From assembly GCA_910578075.1 (NCBI GenBank), contig CAJTPK010000023.1:1-64000 (forward strand): DNA of 64,000 bases. The letters are read 5' to 3'. Numbering within the stretch: position 1 is the first letter of the stretch; every line of letters begins with the position of its first letter. The stretch is from an uncultured Muribaculaceae bacterium (GTDB lineage: Bacteria; Bacteroidota; Bacteroidia; Bacteroidales; Muribaculaceae). This document shows, piece after piece, positions 8,761 to 16,182 of the stretch. The notes under the pieces were generated by a model. It worked only from the letters and a program-made list of their open reading frames with translations, was not told the DNA's origin and did no database searches. A program made the translations under genes and the position numbers.

Positions 8761-9315
8761 TCAGTCGGGGAGGTATTCGAGGAAGGGGGCGGGGATGTAG
8801 GAGGTGGCGACGGCGCAGATGCCTTGGATCTCGACGACGAGGCGGCGGTTGCCTTTGATGCGCTTGATGTGACCGACGCTCCCTTTGAAGGGTCCCTGGA
8901 TCACCCGCACTTTGCTGCCGGGACGGAAGGTCATGTCGCCGCCGGCAAAATATTCGAGTCCTTGCTCTCCGCAACTCGACACGAGTATGAAGGTCTGCAT
9001 CTCGGAGTCGGGGATGACGATGAGCCTGCGGTCGAACGGATTGCTGTCAAGTGTGCGGTAGATGTGGATGGGGAGTGTCTCGCTGCGCTCTATCTCAAGA
9101 AGCTGTGCTGCGCTCGCTCTCACAAACATCAGCCGACTTACGGCTGGAGTGCGTACTTCCTCGGGGGTGCTCCCTTTGCGGGGGCGGAAACTGATGGTCA
9201 CAGGCACGTAGGTCTCCAATCCCATCTCATTGAGGATGGTTTCGGCGGCAAGTACTTTATTACCGTATACGCTTAGCGCATACCAGTGGAGATCTTGTGA
9301 TTTAGCAGTGTCCAT
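8761..9315 (-). CDS. upxY: UpxY-family transcription antiterminator (NusG-like), first gene of the capsule operon
   Basis: This 184-residue protein has an NGN domain (HWYALSVYGNKVLAAETILNEMGLETYVPV, residues ~11-40; PAVSRLMFVRAS near 58-69) and a C-terminal KOW motif (GSKVRVIQGPFKGSVGHI near 132-149). In Bacteroides, UpxY proteins bind the leader of their own capsule operon and stop premature termination, so each acts on its own locus. Its position as first gene, directly downstream of an invertible promoter, is the classic arrangement. The usual partner UpxZ, which inhibits UpxY of other loci, is absent: the flippase follows after 25 bp. The ATG at 9315 gives a normal family N-terminus. Confidence 0.93.
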   Translation of the reverse strand: MDTAKSQDLHWYALSVYGNKVLAAETILNEMGLETYVPVTISFRPRKGSTPEEVRTPAVSRLMFVRASAAQLLEIERSETLPIHIYRTLDSNPFDRRLIVIPDSEMQTFILVSSCGEQGLEYFAGGDMTFRPGSKVRVIQGPFKGSVGHIKRIKGNRRLVVEIQGICAVATSYIPAPFLEYLPD

Positions 9316-9499
9316 CTTTAAGTAATCTTCTCGATGGGGAATAGGCTTGCGTTCGCAATAGAATGCACTTCCCTTTCCAGGCTGCCGTCATAAAAAGATG
9401 GCAAACGAGGTCAGTCTGTGCTTGTTAGTCTACTCCGTATCGAGTTTCTAATCTTGTTTAGTTCCCTGAATCCAAGGCAGTCAACATAAGCCAGAAACG
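9316..9499 (-). promoter_or_regulatory. upxY leader region between invertible segment and upxY
   Basis: This 184-bp stretch holds no convincing coding frame. By analogy with Bacteroides capsule loci it is the 5' untranslated leader on which UpxY acts. Only weak dyads are visible (TTGCGTTCGCAA near 9346 and an imperfect TGCC/GGCA stem near 9390). No promoter matching the Bacteroides consensus points toward upxY here, so expression should depend on the invertible segment. The leader role is inferred from position. Confidence 0.55.
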
Positions 9500-9788
9500 G
9501 ATTTCTTGTTAGGAAATCTTGATCCAATCTTCAAATACTTAAGAGGCATGTAAATATGCCCTGAATATCGCAGAATTTTATTACAAAATCGTAAAAAATC
9601 ATCACAGAATTGTTTTATCTAAGCTTTAATCCATGCCTCTAAAGAACAATGCTGAAGGCATATTTGCACGATTTCCTAACAATAACAAGGAATTATTTTT
9701 AAGTGTTAATTTCCTTGATAATGTTTGCATATTCCTCTCTTATTTATTAATTTTGTAGTCGAATGAAACGATTTCCTAACAAGAAATC
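9500..9788. repeat. Invertible DNA segment: perfect 19-bp inverted repeats around a 251-bp promoter region
   Basis: GATTTCTTGTTAGGAAATC at 9500-9518 and its exact reverse complement GATTTCCTAACAAGAAATC at 9770-9788 flank 251 bp that contain no gene. Identity stops at exactly 19 bp on both sides. Each copy is itself an imperfect dyad (GATTTC, 7-nt spacer, GAAATC), as expected for a tyrosine-recombinase crossover site. The segment lies between upxY and a tyrosine recombinase gene and carries an outward promoter near its right end. This is the layout of phase-variable capsule promoters in Bacteroides. Inversion itself is inferred and has not been observed. Confidence 0.85.
9724..9755 (+). promoter_or_regulatory. 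Consensus Bacteroides promoter inside the invertible segment, pointing right (capsule OFF)
   Basis: TTTG at 9724-9727, a 20-nt spacer and TAATTTTG at 9748-9755 match the Bacteroides -33/-7 consensus (TTTG and TAnnTTTG) exactly. The predicted start is near 9762. It faces away from upxY. No CAAAnnTA (the same box on the minus strand) was found in the segment. After inversion the -7 box would lie at 9533-9540 on the minus strand and give upxY a leader of about 210 nt. Confidence 0.75.
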
Positions 9789-9796
9789 GTTTTTTT
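9766..9796 (+). terminator. Intrinsic terminator formed by the right inverted repeat
   Basis: AAACGATTTC (9766-9775), loop CTAACAA, GAAATCGTTT (9783-9792) form a perfect 10-bp stem that runs into seven T residues (9790-9796). It starts only a few bases downstream of the predicted start of the rightward promoter, so in the present orientation transcription should stop after about 35 nt, before reaching the recombinase gene antisense. Four pairs of the stem use bases inside the invertible segment, so the terminator would be weaker after inversion. Confidence 0.7.
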
Positions 9797-9894
9797 GCTA
9801 TATGCTTGCTGCATTCGGCGCACCGCGGGTGCGCTCACTCAACGGACGAGGGGAAGAGGAGAGATTGAGGAGAGAGGGAAGAGAGAGGGGATGG

Positions 9895-11133
9895 TCAAAA
9901 GAGGTCGTTGAGGAGGAGGCGGTTGGCTGTGTCTACTTCGCGGTTGTCGATGTCGGCAAGATAGATGAGCGTGGTGCGCTCAGAGGAGTGTCCGAGGGCT
10001 GCGCTTATCACTGATATCGGTACATTCTTTTTGTGAACCAGTGTGGCCCAGGTGTGGCGAGCTACGTAGGAGGTGAGGCGTGTCTCGAGTCCGATAAGTT
10101 TGCCGAGACGTAGCAGCCGTCGGTTGTAGGTGTCGATGGCGCGGACGTAATTGTCATATATCTCTTTATCCGCGGTCTCAATGTCGGAATATTCTTTTAA
10201 TCCGTTGTCTGTTTTGATATCATGGTTATATTCTGTATTGGCGAGAATGGGGAATAACCATTTCCGTTTAACGGAGTTGTACTTGGCGATGATGGCAGCT
10301 GCCTGAGGTTCAACCCGGATTGTCATCAGCCGGCGGGTTTTACGGCGCCGGTAGGTGAGATAGCCGTCGCATACATTTTCGTTGCGTAGGAAGGCTATGT
10401 CTACGAACGACATCCCTCGTGTCATGATGCTGAACAGGAATATATCGCGTGCGAGATCCATCTCCGGTTTAAGGGAGAGATCGAGAGTGGAGAGCTTATG
10501 GATGGTGTCTGTAGTGACAGCGCGTTTCTTCGTTGCCGCGTTTCCTATGGAAATTCCATTGAAATAGTCTGCGTTGGCTATCAATCCCTGACTTGATGCC
10601 TTGTGGAGAACTGCTTTAAGCACTCTCATATGGAATGATATGGTATTTAACGATTTGTGGCGAGTCGCGAGCCATTCTCTATATCGATGCACCCATTGGG
10701 TATTGATGTCGCAAAGGGCGGGATCTGCATCACCCATATATTTTTCTATGCTGCTAAGCGCGGCGCTGTAGTTTCGGCCTGTGCCGAAGCGTCCGTCGTG
10801 TGTAAGATGAGTAACGCAGCAGGAAATATACTCTTTCAGCCTCATTTCCCCCTGCCGAGAACGGAATACCTTCACAATCTCACCCAGGTCATGCCGATCG
10901 CAAGAATTCTCGGCAATATGGCGTATGCGGGCAAGATCAGCCTCGACACGTTCGCGGACAGATGCCACACAAGGTCCGGTGCCATCCCAGAGCGATGTAT
11001 GGAGCCTGATATGGGATGAAAACATTTTTGACCGGTGGCGGCAACTGATACAATAGTAGATAATGCCATGTTGGCAATCGGAGGAGGGGCGTAATAGGGA
11101 TTTCACAGTAATCCCGTTTTTTTCATTTGGCAT
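9895..11133 (-). CDS. Tyrosine recombinase, probable invertase of the adjacent capsule promoter
   Basis: This is a 412-residue protein of the Bacteroidota tyrosine recombinase family: a beta-rich N-terminal arm, a SAM-like core-binding domain at about residues 95-200, and a catalytic domain from about 205. Visible catalytic residues are Arg239 (TRGMSFVDI), Arg359 (SYVARHTW), His382 (ALGHSSERTT) and the nucleophile Tyr391 (IYLAD). The first position of the HxxR box is Tyr instead of His, as commonly seen in this subgroup. It ends 106 bp from the right inverted repeat. No integrated element or att sites are seen, so DNA inversion fits better than integration. Its ATG lies 8 bp after the terminator of the upstream operon, so expression may rely on read-through or an internal promoter. 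Confidence 0.9.
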   Translation of the reverse strand: MPNEKNGITVKSLLRPSSDCQHGIIYYCISCRHRSKMFSSHIRLHTSLWDGTGPCVASVRERVEADLARIRHIAENSCDRHDLGEIVKVFRSRQGEMRLKEYISCCVTHLTHDGRFGTGRNYSAALSSIEKYMGDADPALCDINTQWVHRYREWLATRHKSLNTISFHMRVLKAVLHKASSQGLIANADYFNGISIGNAATKKRAVTTDTIHKLSTLDLSLKPEMDLARDIFLFSIMTRGMSFVDIAFLRNENVCDGYLTYRRRKTRRLMTIRVEPQAAAIIAKYNSVKRKWLFPILANTEYNHDIKTDNGLKEYSDIETADKEIYDNYVRAIDTYNRRLLRLGKLIGLETRLTSYVARHTWATLVHKKNVPISVISAALGHSSERTTLIYLADIDNREVDTANRLLLNDLF

Positions 11134-11141
11134 AAATAGAA

Positions 11142-11176
11142 AAGTTTCATTGTTGTTGAATACAACAATGAAACTT
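11142..11176 (-). terminator. Terminator of the M23-to-COG0523 operon
   Basis: AAGTTTCATTGTTGT at 11142-11156 and ACAACAATGAAACTT at 11162-11176 pair perfectly over 15 bp with a 5-nt loop. On the minus strand the stem is followed by TTTTCTATTT. It sits 31 bp after the COG0523 gene and just before the recombinase ATG. Confidence 0.85.
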
Positions 11177-11206
11177 CAATATAACCGGTTTGGTTGTGGA
11201 AATGTC

Positions 11207-12454
11207 TCAGTGCTCTTCGAGGCATGCGTCGAGAGCCGCATCTATGGCATTCTTGTCGAGGTCGCGCCCGATGAATACGAGTTTTATCATCCGGTCGCCA
11301 TATTCCTCATCCCAGTCGCGTCGCAGTCCCGGTTCGCGTTCCATCATAATCATGAGTTCCTCTTCGGGAGCCGTGGCATACCAGTAGCCTGCCTCGCGGA
11401 GGTTCTTCTGCACGCCCGCCTGCTCGAAAAGCAGCGACATATCGCGGTTTTGGCTGAAATAGAGCACACCCTTGGTGCGTATCACGTTTGCCGGCCAATG
11501 GAGGTTGACGAAGCGGTCGAATTTCTCGAAATTGAAAGGTCTGCGGCGGAAATATACATAGGTTCCAATGCCATATTCCTCAGCCTCGCCCTCGCCATGA
11601 TGATGGTGATGATGATGGCAACCGTGTTCGTGGCAATCATGGTCATGATGATGGTCATGGTCGTGATGGTGATGCTCATGTTCATGTTCATGTTCATGAT
11701 GGTGTTCATGCTCTTGTTCTGGAGCCGGCTTTTCTATCTCATGAACCCATGTGGCGGAGGTGGCGACATCCTCGAAATCGAACATGCCGGTATTTATGAT
11801 ATCCGACAGGTCGACATCGCACCAGTCGCATTCGATTATACGGGCTTTGGGTTGCAGAGCGCGTATCACAGCCTTTATATGGGCTGCCTCATCGGGAGTG
11901 ACCTCCGAAATCTTGTTCAGCAGAATTATGTTGCAGAATTCTATCTGTTCGATGATAAGATTCTCGATATCCTCTTCAGATATCTTATCATTTTGCAGGT
12001 TGCTGCCGCATCCGAATTCACTCTTCATGCGCAGGGCATCAACAACAGTCACAATCGCATCGAGATGCGGGCGGTCTATGTCAGGGCGTGCGGGATTCAC
12101 TGCTTGTTCCATGGCGCATATTGTCTGCGCAATCGGTGCCGGCTCGCAGACACCGCTTGCTTCGATGACAATATAATCGAAACGGGCGGATTCGATCAGA
12201 TCGGAAATCTGCTTCATAAGGTCGGCCTGGAGAGTGCAGCAAATGCAGCCGTTCTGAAGAGCCACAAGGTCGCCAGAATCATCCTGACCAACTATGCCCC
12301 CTTTCTGAATGAGTTCAGCATCGATGTTTACCTCACCGATGTCGTTTACGATCACTGCAAAGCGGATTCCCCGCTTGTTGGTTAAAATATGGTTGAGGAG
12401 TGTGGTTTTCCCGCTTCCGAGATATCCGGTGAGCAGGGTTATCGGGATTATCAT
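11207..12454 (-). CDS. COG0523 (CobW/ZNG1-like) GTPase with His-rich metal-binding stretch
   Basis: This 415-residue G3E GTPase has Walker A GYLGSGKTT at residues 10-18, the metal-site motif NGCICCTL (CxCC) at about 68-75, Walker B-like YIVIEASGV at about 94-102, base-recognition LLNKISE near 178, and a C-terminal CobW_C domain (from about 300). Between them is a 45-residue run dominated by His, Glu and Asp with a few Cys, ending in seven consecutive His. Proteins of this group hand Zn(II), or sometimes another metal, to client enzymes using GTP. The His-rich run suggests metal storage or sensing. It is the last gene of the operon. The A-rich cassette upstream sets its start at 12454. No Zur-like box was recognised, so the metal is unproven. 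Confidence 0.9.
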   Translation of the reverse strand: MIIPITLLTGYLGSGKTTLLNHILTNKRGIRFAVIVNDIGEVNIDAELIQKGGIVGQDDSGDLVALQNGCICCTLQADLMKQISDLIESARFDYIVIEASGVCEPAPIAQTICAMEQAVNPARPDIDRPHLDAIVTVVDALRMKSEFGCGSNLQNDKISEEDIENLIIEQIEFCNIILLNKISEVTPDEAAHIKAVIRALQPKARIIECDWCDVDLSDIINTGMFDFEDVATSATWVHEIEKPAPEQEHEHHHEHEHEHEHHHHDHDHHHDHDCHEHGCHHHHHHHGEGEAEEYGIGTYVYFRRRPFNFEKFDRFVNLHWPANVIRTKGVLYFSQNRDMSLLFEQAGVQKNLREAGYWYATAPEEELMIMMEREPGLRRDWDEEYGDRMIKLVFIGRDLDKNAIDAALDACLEEH

Positions 12455-12513
12455 AGTTTTTTTCTTTTGATTTTGGTTCTGGTTATGGGGCCAATGGGGC
12501 AGCTGGGGCTACT
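12455..12513 (-). repeat. Intercistronic cassette copy A (three 9-bp units plus A-rich start region)
   Basis: Three 9-bp units on the plus strand, GGGGCCAAT (12487), GGGGCAGCT (12496) and GGGGCTACT (12505), are followed by a tract that reads ACCAAAATCAAAAG on the minus strand, directly before the COG0523 ATG. The CTA in the last unit is the TAG stop of the AlkD-like gene. The same order (stop codon, 9-bp units, A-rich tract, ATG) recurs at 16183-16247. Confidence 0.8.
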
Positions 12514-12928
12514 GTAGGTGACGTCGGAGGGATATGGCGGCATAGGAGGGGACAGCCGGATCTCCCTCGATTGCTGCAAGCAGTTCGGCTGCGAACGGGA
12601 GGCGCTTGAGCAAACGGAAGGAGAGCATATCGCTCTCCTCGGCTGTGCATACGGAGCGTAGCAGCTCCAATGCTTTATCCATCGTGGTCTCCTCCGGTGG
12701 GAAGAGATAGGTGGCGAGGATGCGGGATTCGCGCACGTCGCTATCTGCCCACAGACGGTCGGCAAGCTCCATTGATGGCGTAAGCCCACGGGCTATGGCT
12801 GCTATCTGGGGAATCTGCAAGCCGAATATCATCCTGTAAGGCATTCCCGCCTTCCGCAACGTATCCGCGAGGATGCCGTTGCGGAAGGTGAAAAAGCTTT
12901 TCTTTATTTCTTGCATACCTTCTTGCAT
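12509..12928 (-). CDS. Small AlkD-like HEAT-repeat protein (DNA alkylation repair family)
   Basis: This 139-residue protein resembles the N-terminal part of AlkD/DNA alkylation repair proteins: FRNGILADTLRKAGMPYRMIFGLQIPQIAAIAR, then ELADRLWADSDVRESRILATYLF, both in helical HEAT-type rhythm. AlkD enzymes are about 220-240 residues, so this one is roughly 60 percent of that length and may lack part of the DNA-binding concave surface. The 5' end overlaps the dipeptidyl peptidase gene by 25 bp. A second Met (at 12916) would reduce the overlap to 13 bp. It lies in the middle of the operon. A glycosylase function is uncertain given the short length. Confidence 0.65.
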   Translation of the reverse strand: MQEGMQEIKKSFFTFRNGILADTLRKAGMPYRMIFGLQIPQIAAIARGLTPSMELADRLWADSDVRESRILATYLFPPEETTMDKALELLRSVCTAEESDMLSFRLLKRLPFAAELLAAIEGDPAVPSYAAISLRRHLQ

Positions 12929-14970
12929 TTGGGGGTAAGCGGTGAGTAATCACGGCTCAGACGCAACATCTGCTCGGCATAGTTCTCGGGGTAGGAGATG
13001 GTGATGTCGGTGATCTCTCCTTCCTCATCGGTAACGGGGGTATATACCGGATTGATGAACCCACGGTAGGGCGGGATGTCGAGTTTGGAATAGCGCTGGA
13101 GAACCTCCTTGTGGAGCTTCGGGTCGATTTTTACAGCATATTTCTGGATCAGGTCATTACCGGCTTTGTAATCGCCCTCGCTCTTGATGCGCTGCACTTC
13201 GGCGAGAAGCTGACCCACGAGCTCACGCATCTTGGGATAATCGTTGATTTTGACGTAGGTCTTGCCAGCTTTCTTGGTAAGTTCCACAACGTCTTTACCG
13301 CCTTTACCTTTCTTGTGGCCATTCTCAAGAATCCATTTGGCGATGAGCTGGCGGTTGCGCATGTGTGCCTCCTCAACATTGTTGCCAAGTTCGATGCGGT
13401 TGAGCTGAGTCATAAGACCATTCAGCATATACTTGTAATATTCCGCCTGATAAGCATTGGGGTTATCAAGGATTCCGAGCTCTTGCAGCTTGGGATCAGC
13501 GAGGTAATACAGGGCGAAAAGGTCGGCACGAGCCTCCTCGAGTGCTGAGCCGTTCTCCTTCAAAGCATCGGGATCAACGCCCGGCATGAGACGTCCGGAA
13601 GCATGACCAAGACATTCGTGGAGGTCGGTGTGGAGCATATCGGTGATATAGAGGTAATCCTCCATCATCTTTGCTGTGGGTTTGTCGATCACGAATTCCT
13701 CATTGAAGCCGTTGCCATGAGATGCCATCTCGTATGCCTCGGTAATGTTCTCAAGGGTTACGGATTTTGAACCATGCTGGGCACGGATCCAGTTGGAATT
13801 TGGAAGATTGATACCGATGGCTGTGGCGGGGAATGCATCGCCGGCGAGCATGGCGGCTGTGATCACCTTCGCTGACACGCCTTTAACCTTCTCTTTTTTG
13901 AATTTCTTATCTACAGGTGAGTTGTCCTCAAACCATTGCGCGTTGGAAGAGATGGTCTCGGTGCGGGCTGATGACTTGCCGTTGCGGAAGTTCACGTATG
14001 ACTCCCATGAGCCTGTCATTCCGAGCGGATCGCCGTAGCTCTCGATAAATCCGTTCACAAAATCGATATCAGATTTCGTATCCTCAGCCCAGAGGATAGA
14101 ATATTCATCGAAAAGACGAAGATCACCGGTGATATAGAAATCGATGAGTTTTGTGATGTATGCGCGCTGGGCATCATTCTCTGCCACGCCTTTGGCTTTG
14201 TCAAGCCAATAGATTATCTCGGCAATGGCAGGACCGTAAAGACCGTTGACGCAATAATGCTGCTCCTTGATTTTGCCGTCTTCCTTGACCACGCGTGCGT
14301 TCAGACCGTATGAAATAGGAGTGGGATCATCAGCTTTCTTTATTTTATTATAGTAAGCCTCTACCTCAGCCTGGGTGACACCCTCACCGTAGAGATTGTT
14401 GGCGGAAGTAGCGACTACATCCTGTGTGCCGTCCTGGTTAACACGTTTAGCCATTACCGAGGGGTCGAAGATCACAGGCACAAGCACTGCCATCATCTGC
14501 TCGCGGGTCTGACCCGGTTCGAGAGGCAGGCAGCAGTTGCCAAGCTTACCAACCTGTTCTTCAAAGAAGGCCTGGGAGAACTCGGGTTGAAACTTATCGG
14601 TGGAATAATGGTGGTGAATGCCATTGCCGAACCATACCTGTTTGAGATATTTCTCAAAAGCCTTGAAGTCTTTGGAATTACGGTCTCCATCGTAGCTGGT
14701 ATAGATCTTTTCAAGGAGGCGACGGAGCTGGAGATTATACTTGCCATTCTGATCCCAGATGATGTCGCGTCCCATCTGCGCAGCCTGCGACAGATAGTAA
14801 AGCATCTTTTTCTGATCAAGAGAGAGACGGGAATATTCCGGCACTTCATAGCGGAGCACTTCGATGTCGGCAAAGCGATCCACATGGAAATTAAAATTTT
14901 TGTCTTCTACTGCATTCGCAGCTGATGTCGCCATTGTAGCGATCATCAAGGTGGGGAGGATTTTTTTCAT
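12904..14970 (-). CDS. Secreted dipeptidyl peptidase III (M49 metallopeptidase)
   Basis: This is a 688-residue protein. The zinc motif HECLGH at about residues 451-456 is the Bacteroides variant of the M49 motif HELLGH, and EEARADLFALYYL about 25 residues later supplies the third zinc ligand. M49 enzymes remove dipeptides from the N-terminus of short peptides. A clear signal peptide (MKKILPTLMIATMATSAANA) sends it to the periplasm, where it could trim oligopeptides before import. It starts 31 bp after the methyltransferase gene and overlaps the AlkD-like gene. The length fits bacterial DPP III proteins. Confidence 0.92.
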   Translation of the reverse strand: MKKILPTLMIATMATSAANAVEDKNFNFHVDRFADIEVLRYEVPEYSRLSLDQKKMLYYLSQAAQMGRDIIWDQNGKYNLQLRRLLEKIYTSYDGDRNSKDFKAFEKYLKQVWFGNGIHHHYSTDKFQPEFSQAFFEEQVGKLGNCCLPLEPGQTREQMMAVLVPVIFDPSVMAKRVNQDGTQDVVATSANNLYGEGVTQAEVEAYYNKIKKADDPTPISYGLNARVVKEDGKIKEQHYCVNGLYGPAIAEIIYWLDKAKGVAENDAQRAYITKLIDFYITGDLRLFDEYSILWAEDTKSDIDFVNGFIESYGDPLGMTGSWESYVNFRNGKSSARTETISSNAQWFEDNSPVDKKFKKEKVKGVSAKVITAAMLAGDAFPATAIGINLPNSNWIRAQHGSKSVTLENITEAYEMASHGNGFNEEFVIDKPTAKMMEDYLYITDMLHTDLHECLGHASGRLMPGVDPDALKENGSALEEARADLFALYYLADPKLQELGILDNPNAYQAEYYKYMLNGLMTQLNRIELGNNVEEAHMRNRQLIAKWILENGHKKGKGGKDVVELTKKAGKTYVKINDYPKMRELVGQLLAEVQRIKSEGDYKAGNDLIQKYAVKIDPKLHKEVLQRYSKLDIPPYRGFINPVYTPVTDEEGEITDITISYPENYAEQMLRLSRDYSPLTPKCKKVCKK

Positions 14971-15001
14971 ATTTTGTCAGTTCTGATTATTCTACATAAA
15001 G

Positions 15002-16180
15002 TTATTCCACATAAAGCACCAGTCCCTTGAGGTATTCACCTTCGGGATGAGAGATGTCGACAGGATGGTCGGCAGGTTGGGTGAGCTGATGTAGGATGCG
15101 TACCTTGCGTCCGGACTTTGCCGCGGCTGTGAATACAGCCATGCGGAACATGTCTTTGGTTATCGCCTGCGAGCAGGAGAAGGTGAAGAGAACTCCACCG
15201 CTCTTGATTTTCTCAAAAGCACGGGCATTGAGCTTGCGATAGCCGATGAGCCCATTCTTGATCGCCCCGCGATGTTTGGCGAATGCCGGGGGGTCGAGGA
15301 TGATAAGATCGTATTTGTCGCTCTCCATGTCGGATAGGAACTTGAATGCATCCACATCGTGGGTATGGTGGCGCGTATCACCGGGGAAGTTAAGGTCGAT
15401 GTTGGCATCGGTGAGGGCGACAGCTTTCGAAGAGGAGTCGACAGAGTCTACACTCAGCGCGCCTCCGCGCATGGCGTAGACTGAAAAACCACCGGTATAG
15501 CAGAACATGTTCAGCACCTTTCTTCCTTTGGCATATTTCTCAAGAAGAGCGCGGTTCTCGCGCTGGTCAACGAAGAAGCCTGTTTTCTGACCTTTAAGCC
15601 AATCGATATTGAACTGGAGACCGTTCTCAAGGGCGATGTTGCCGTCGTAGTTGCCGATAAGGTATTCATTGTCCGGGTCAAGGTGAGCCTTATAGGGGAG
15701 AGTGGTGTCGCTCTTGTAATAGACATTGCGGATGCGGGCGTCAGGCAGAAGCGTAAGAGCCTCCGCTATCTTGTGGCGGGCGAAGTGCATTCCAGGTGAA
15801 TGCGCCTGCATCACGGCGGTGTCGCCATATATGTCGATTACCAGACCGGGAAGGAAATCACCCTCACCGTGCACAAGGCGGAAGCAGGTGTTGTCCTCGC
15901 GTATAAGTCCGAGTGTCTGCCGCAGGGCGAATGCCGAAGCGAGCCGACGGCTGTAGAAGTCATCGGAGAGGGTGTCAACTCCAAATTCGAGTATTCTGAC
16001 AGCTATGCTGCCTATCTGGTAATGTCCTGTACCTAATACATTGCCTTTGGAGTCGGTGACGCAGACTTCGTCACCCTCTTCCAGGGCGTCGGGCAGAGAG
16101 GCTATAGCTCCCGAGAACACCCATGGGTGATGGCGGAGCACAGACTCCTCTTTGCCGGGTTTGAGTTTTATATTTTTCAT
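15002..16180 (-). CDS. rlmI: Class I SAM-dependent rRNA methyltransferase, RlmI-like
   Basis: The protein has a PUA domain at the N-terminus (KLKPGKEESVLRHHPWVFSGAI; GDEVCVTDSKGNVLGTGHY), an EEHEE-type linker, and a Rossmann methyltransferase domain with LNMFCYTGGFSVYAMRGGA (motif I), LIILDPPAFAKHR (motif IV) and FTFSCSQAI. This is the RlmI (YccW) family that makes m5C1962 in 23S rRNA. The start at 16180 (392 residues) is preferred to the in-frame ATG at 16219. It follows the A-rich tract that also precedes the COG0523 start, and the longer form would overlap the repeat cassette with a low-complexity Gln/Asn/Lys tail. The assignment to RlmI rather than a sister family is by overall pattern. 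Confidence 0.87.
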   Translation of the reverse strand: MKNIKLKPGKEESVLRHHPWVFSGAIASLPDALEEGDEVCVTDSKGNVLGTGHYQIGSIAVRILEFGVDTLSDDFYSRRLASAFALRQTLGLIREDNTCFRLVHGEGDFLPGLVIDIYGDTAVMQAHSPGMHFARHKIAEALTLLPDARIRNVYYKSDTTLPYKAHLDPDNEYLIGNYDGNIALENGLQFNIDWLKGQKTGFFVDQRENRALLEKYAKGRKVLNMFCYTGGFSVYAMRGGALSVDSVDSSSKAVALTDANIDLNFPGDTRHHTHDVDAFKFLSDMESDKYDLIILDPPAFAKHRGAIKNGLIGYRKLNARAFEKIKSGGVLFTFSCSQAITKDMFRMAVFTAAAKSGRKVRILHQLTQPADHPVDISHPEGEYLKGLVLYVE

Positions 16181-16182
16181 TT

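Noticed and set aside
8713..9276. 187-codon plus-strand frame over upxY
   Set aside because: It is antisense to upxY, whose NGN and KOW motifs are clear. The plus frame looks like random Gly/Asp/Ala-rich sequence.
9895..11133. Recombinase as the integrase of a mobile element or prophage
   Set aside because: No att-like direct repeats, tRNA, cargo or transfer genes are visible. The flanks are a housekeeping operon and a capsule promoter with matching inverted repeats.
11063..12385. Long open frame on the plus strand (440 codons)
   Set aside because: It is antisense to the COG0523 GTPase. Its translation is low-complexity (Met/Val runs opposite the His-rich stretch) with no recognisable domain, while the minus frame has every G3E motif.
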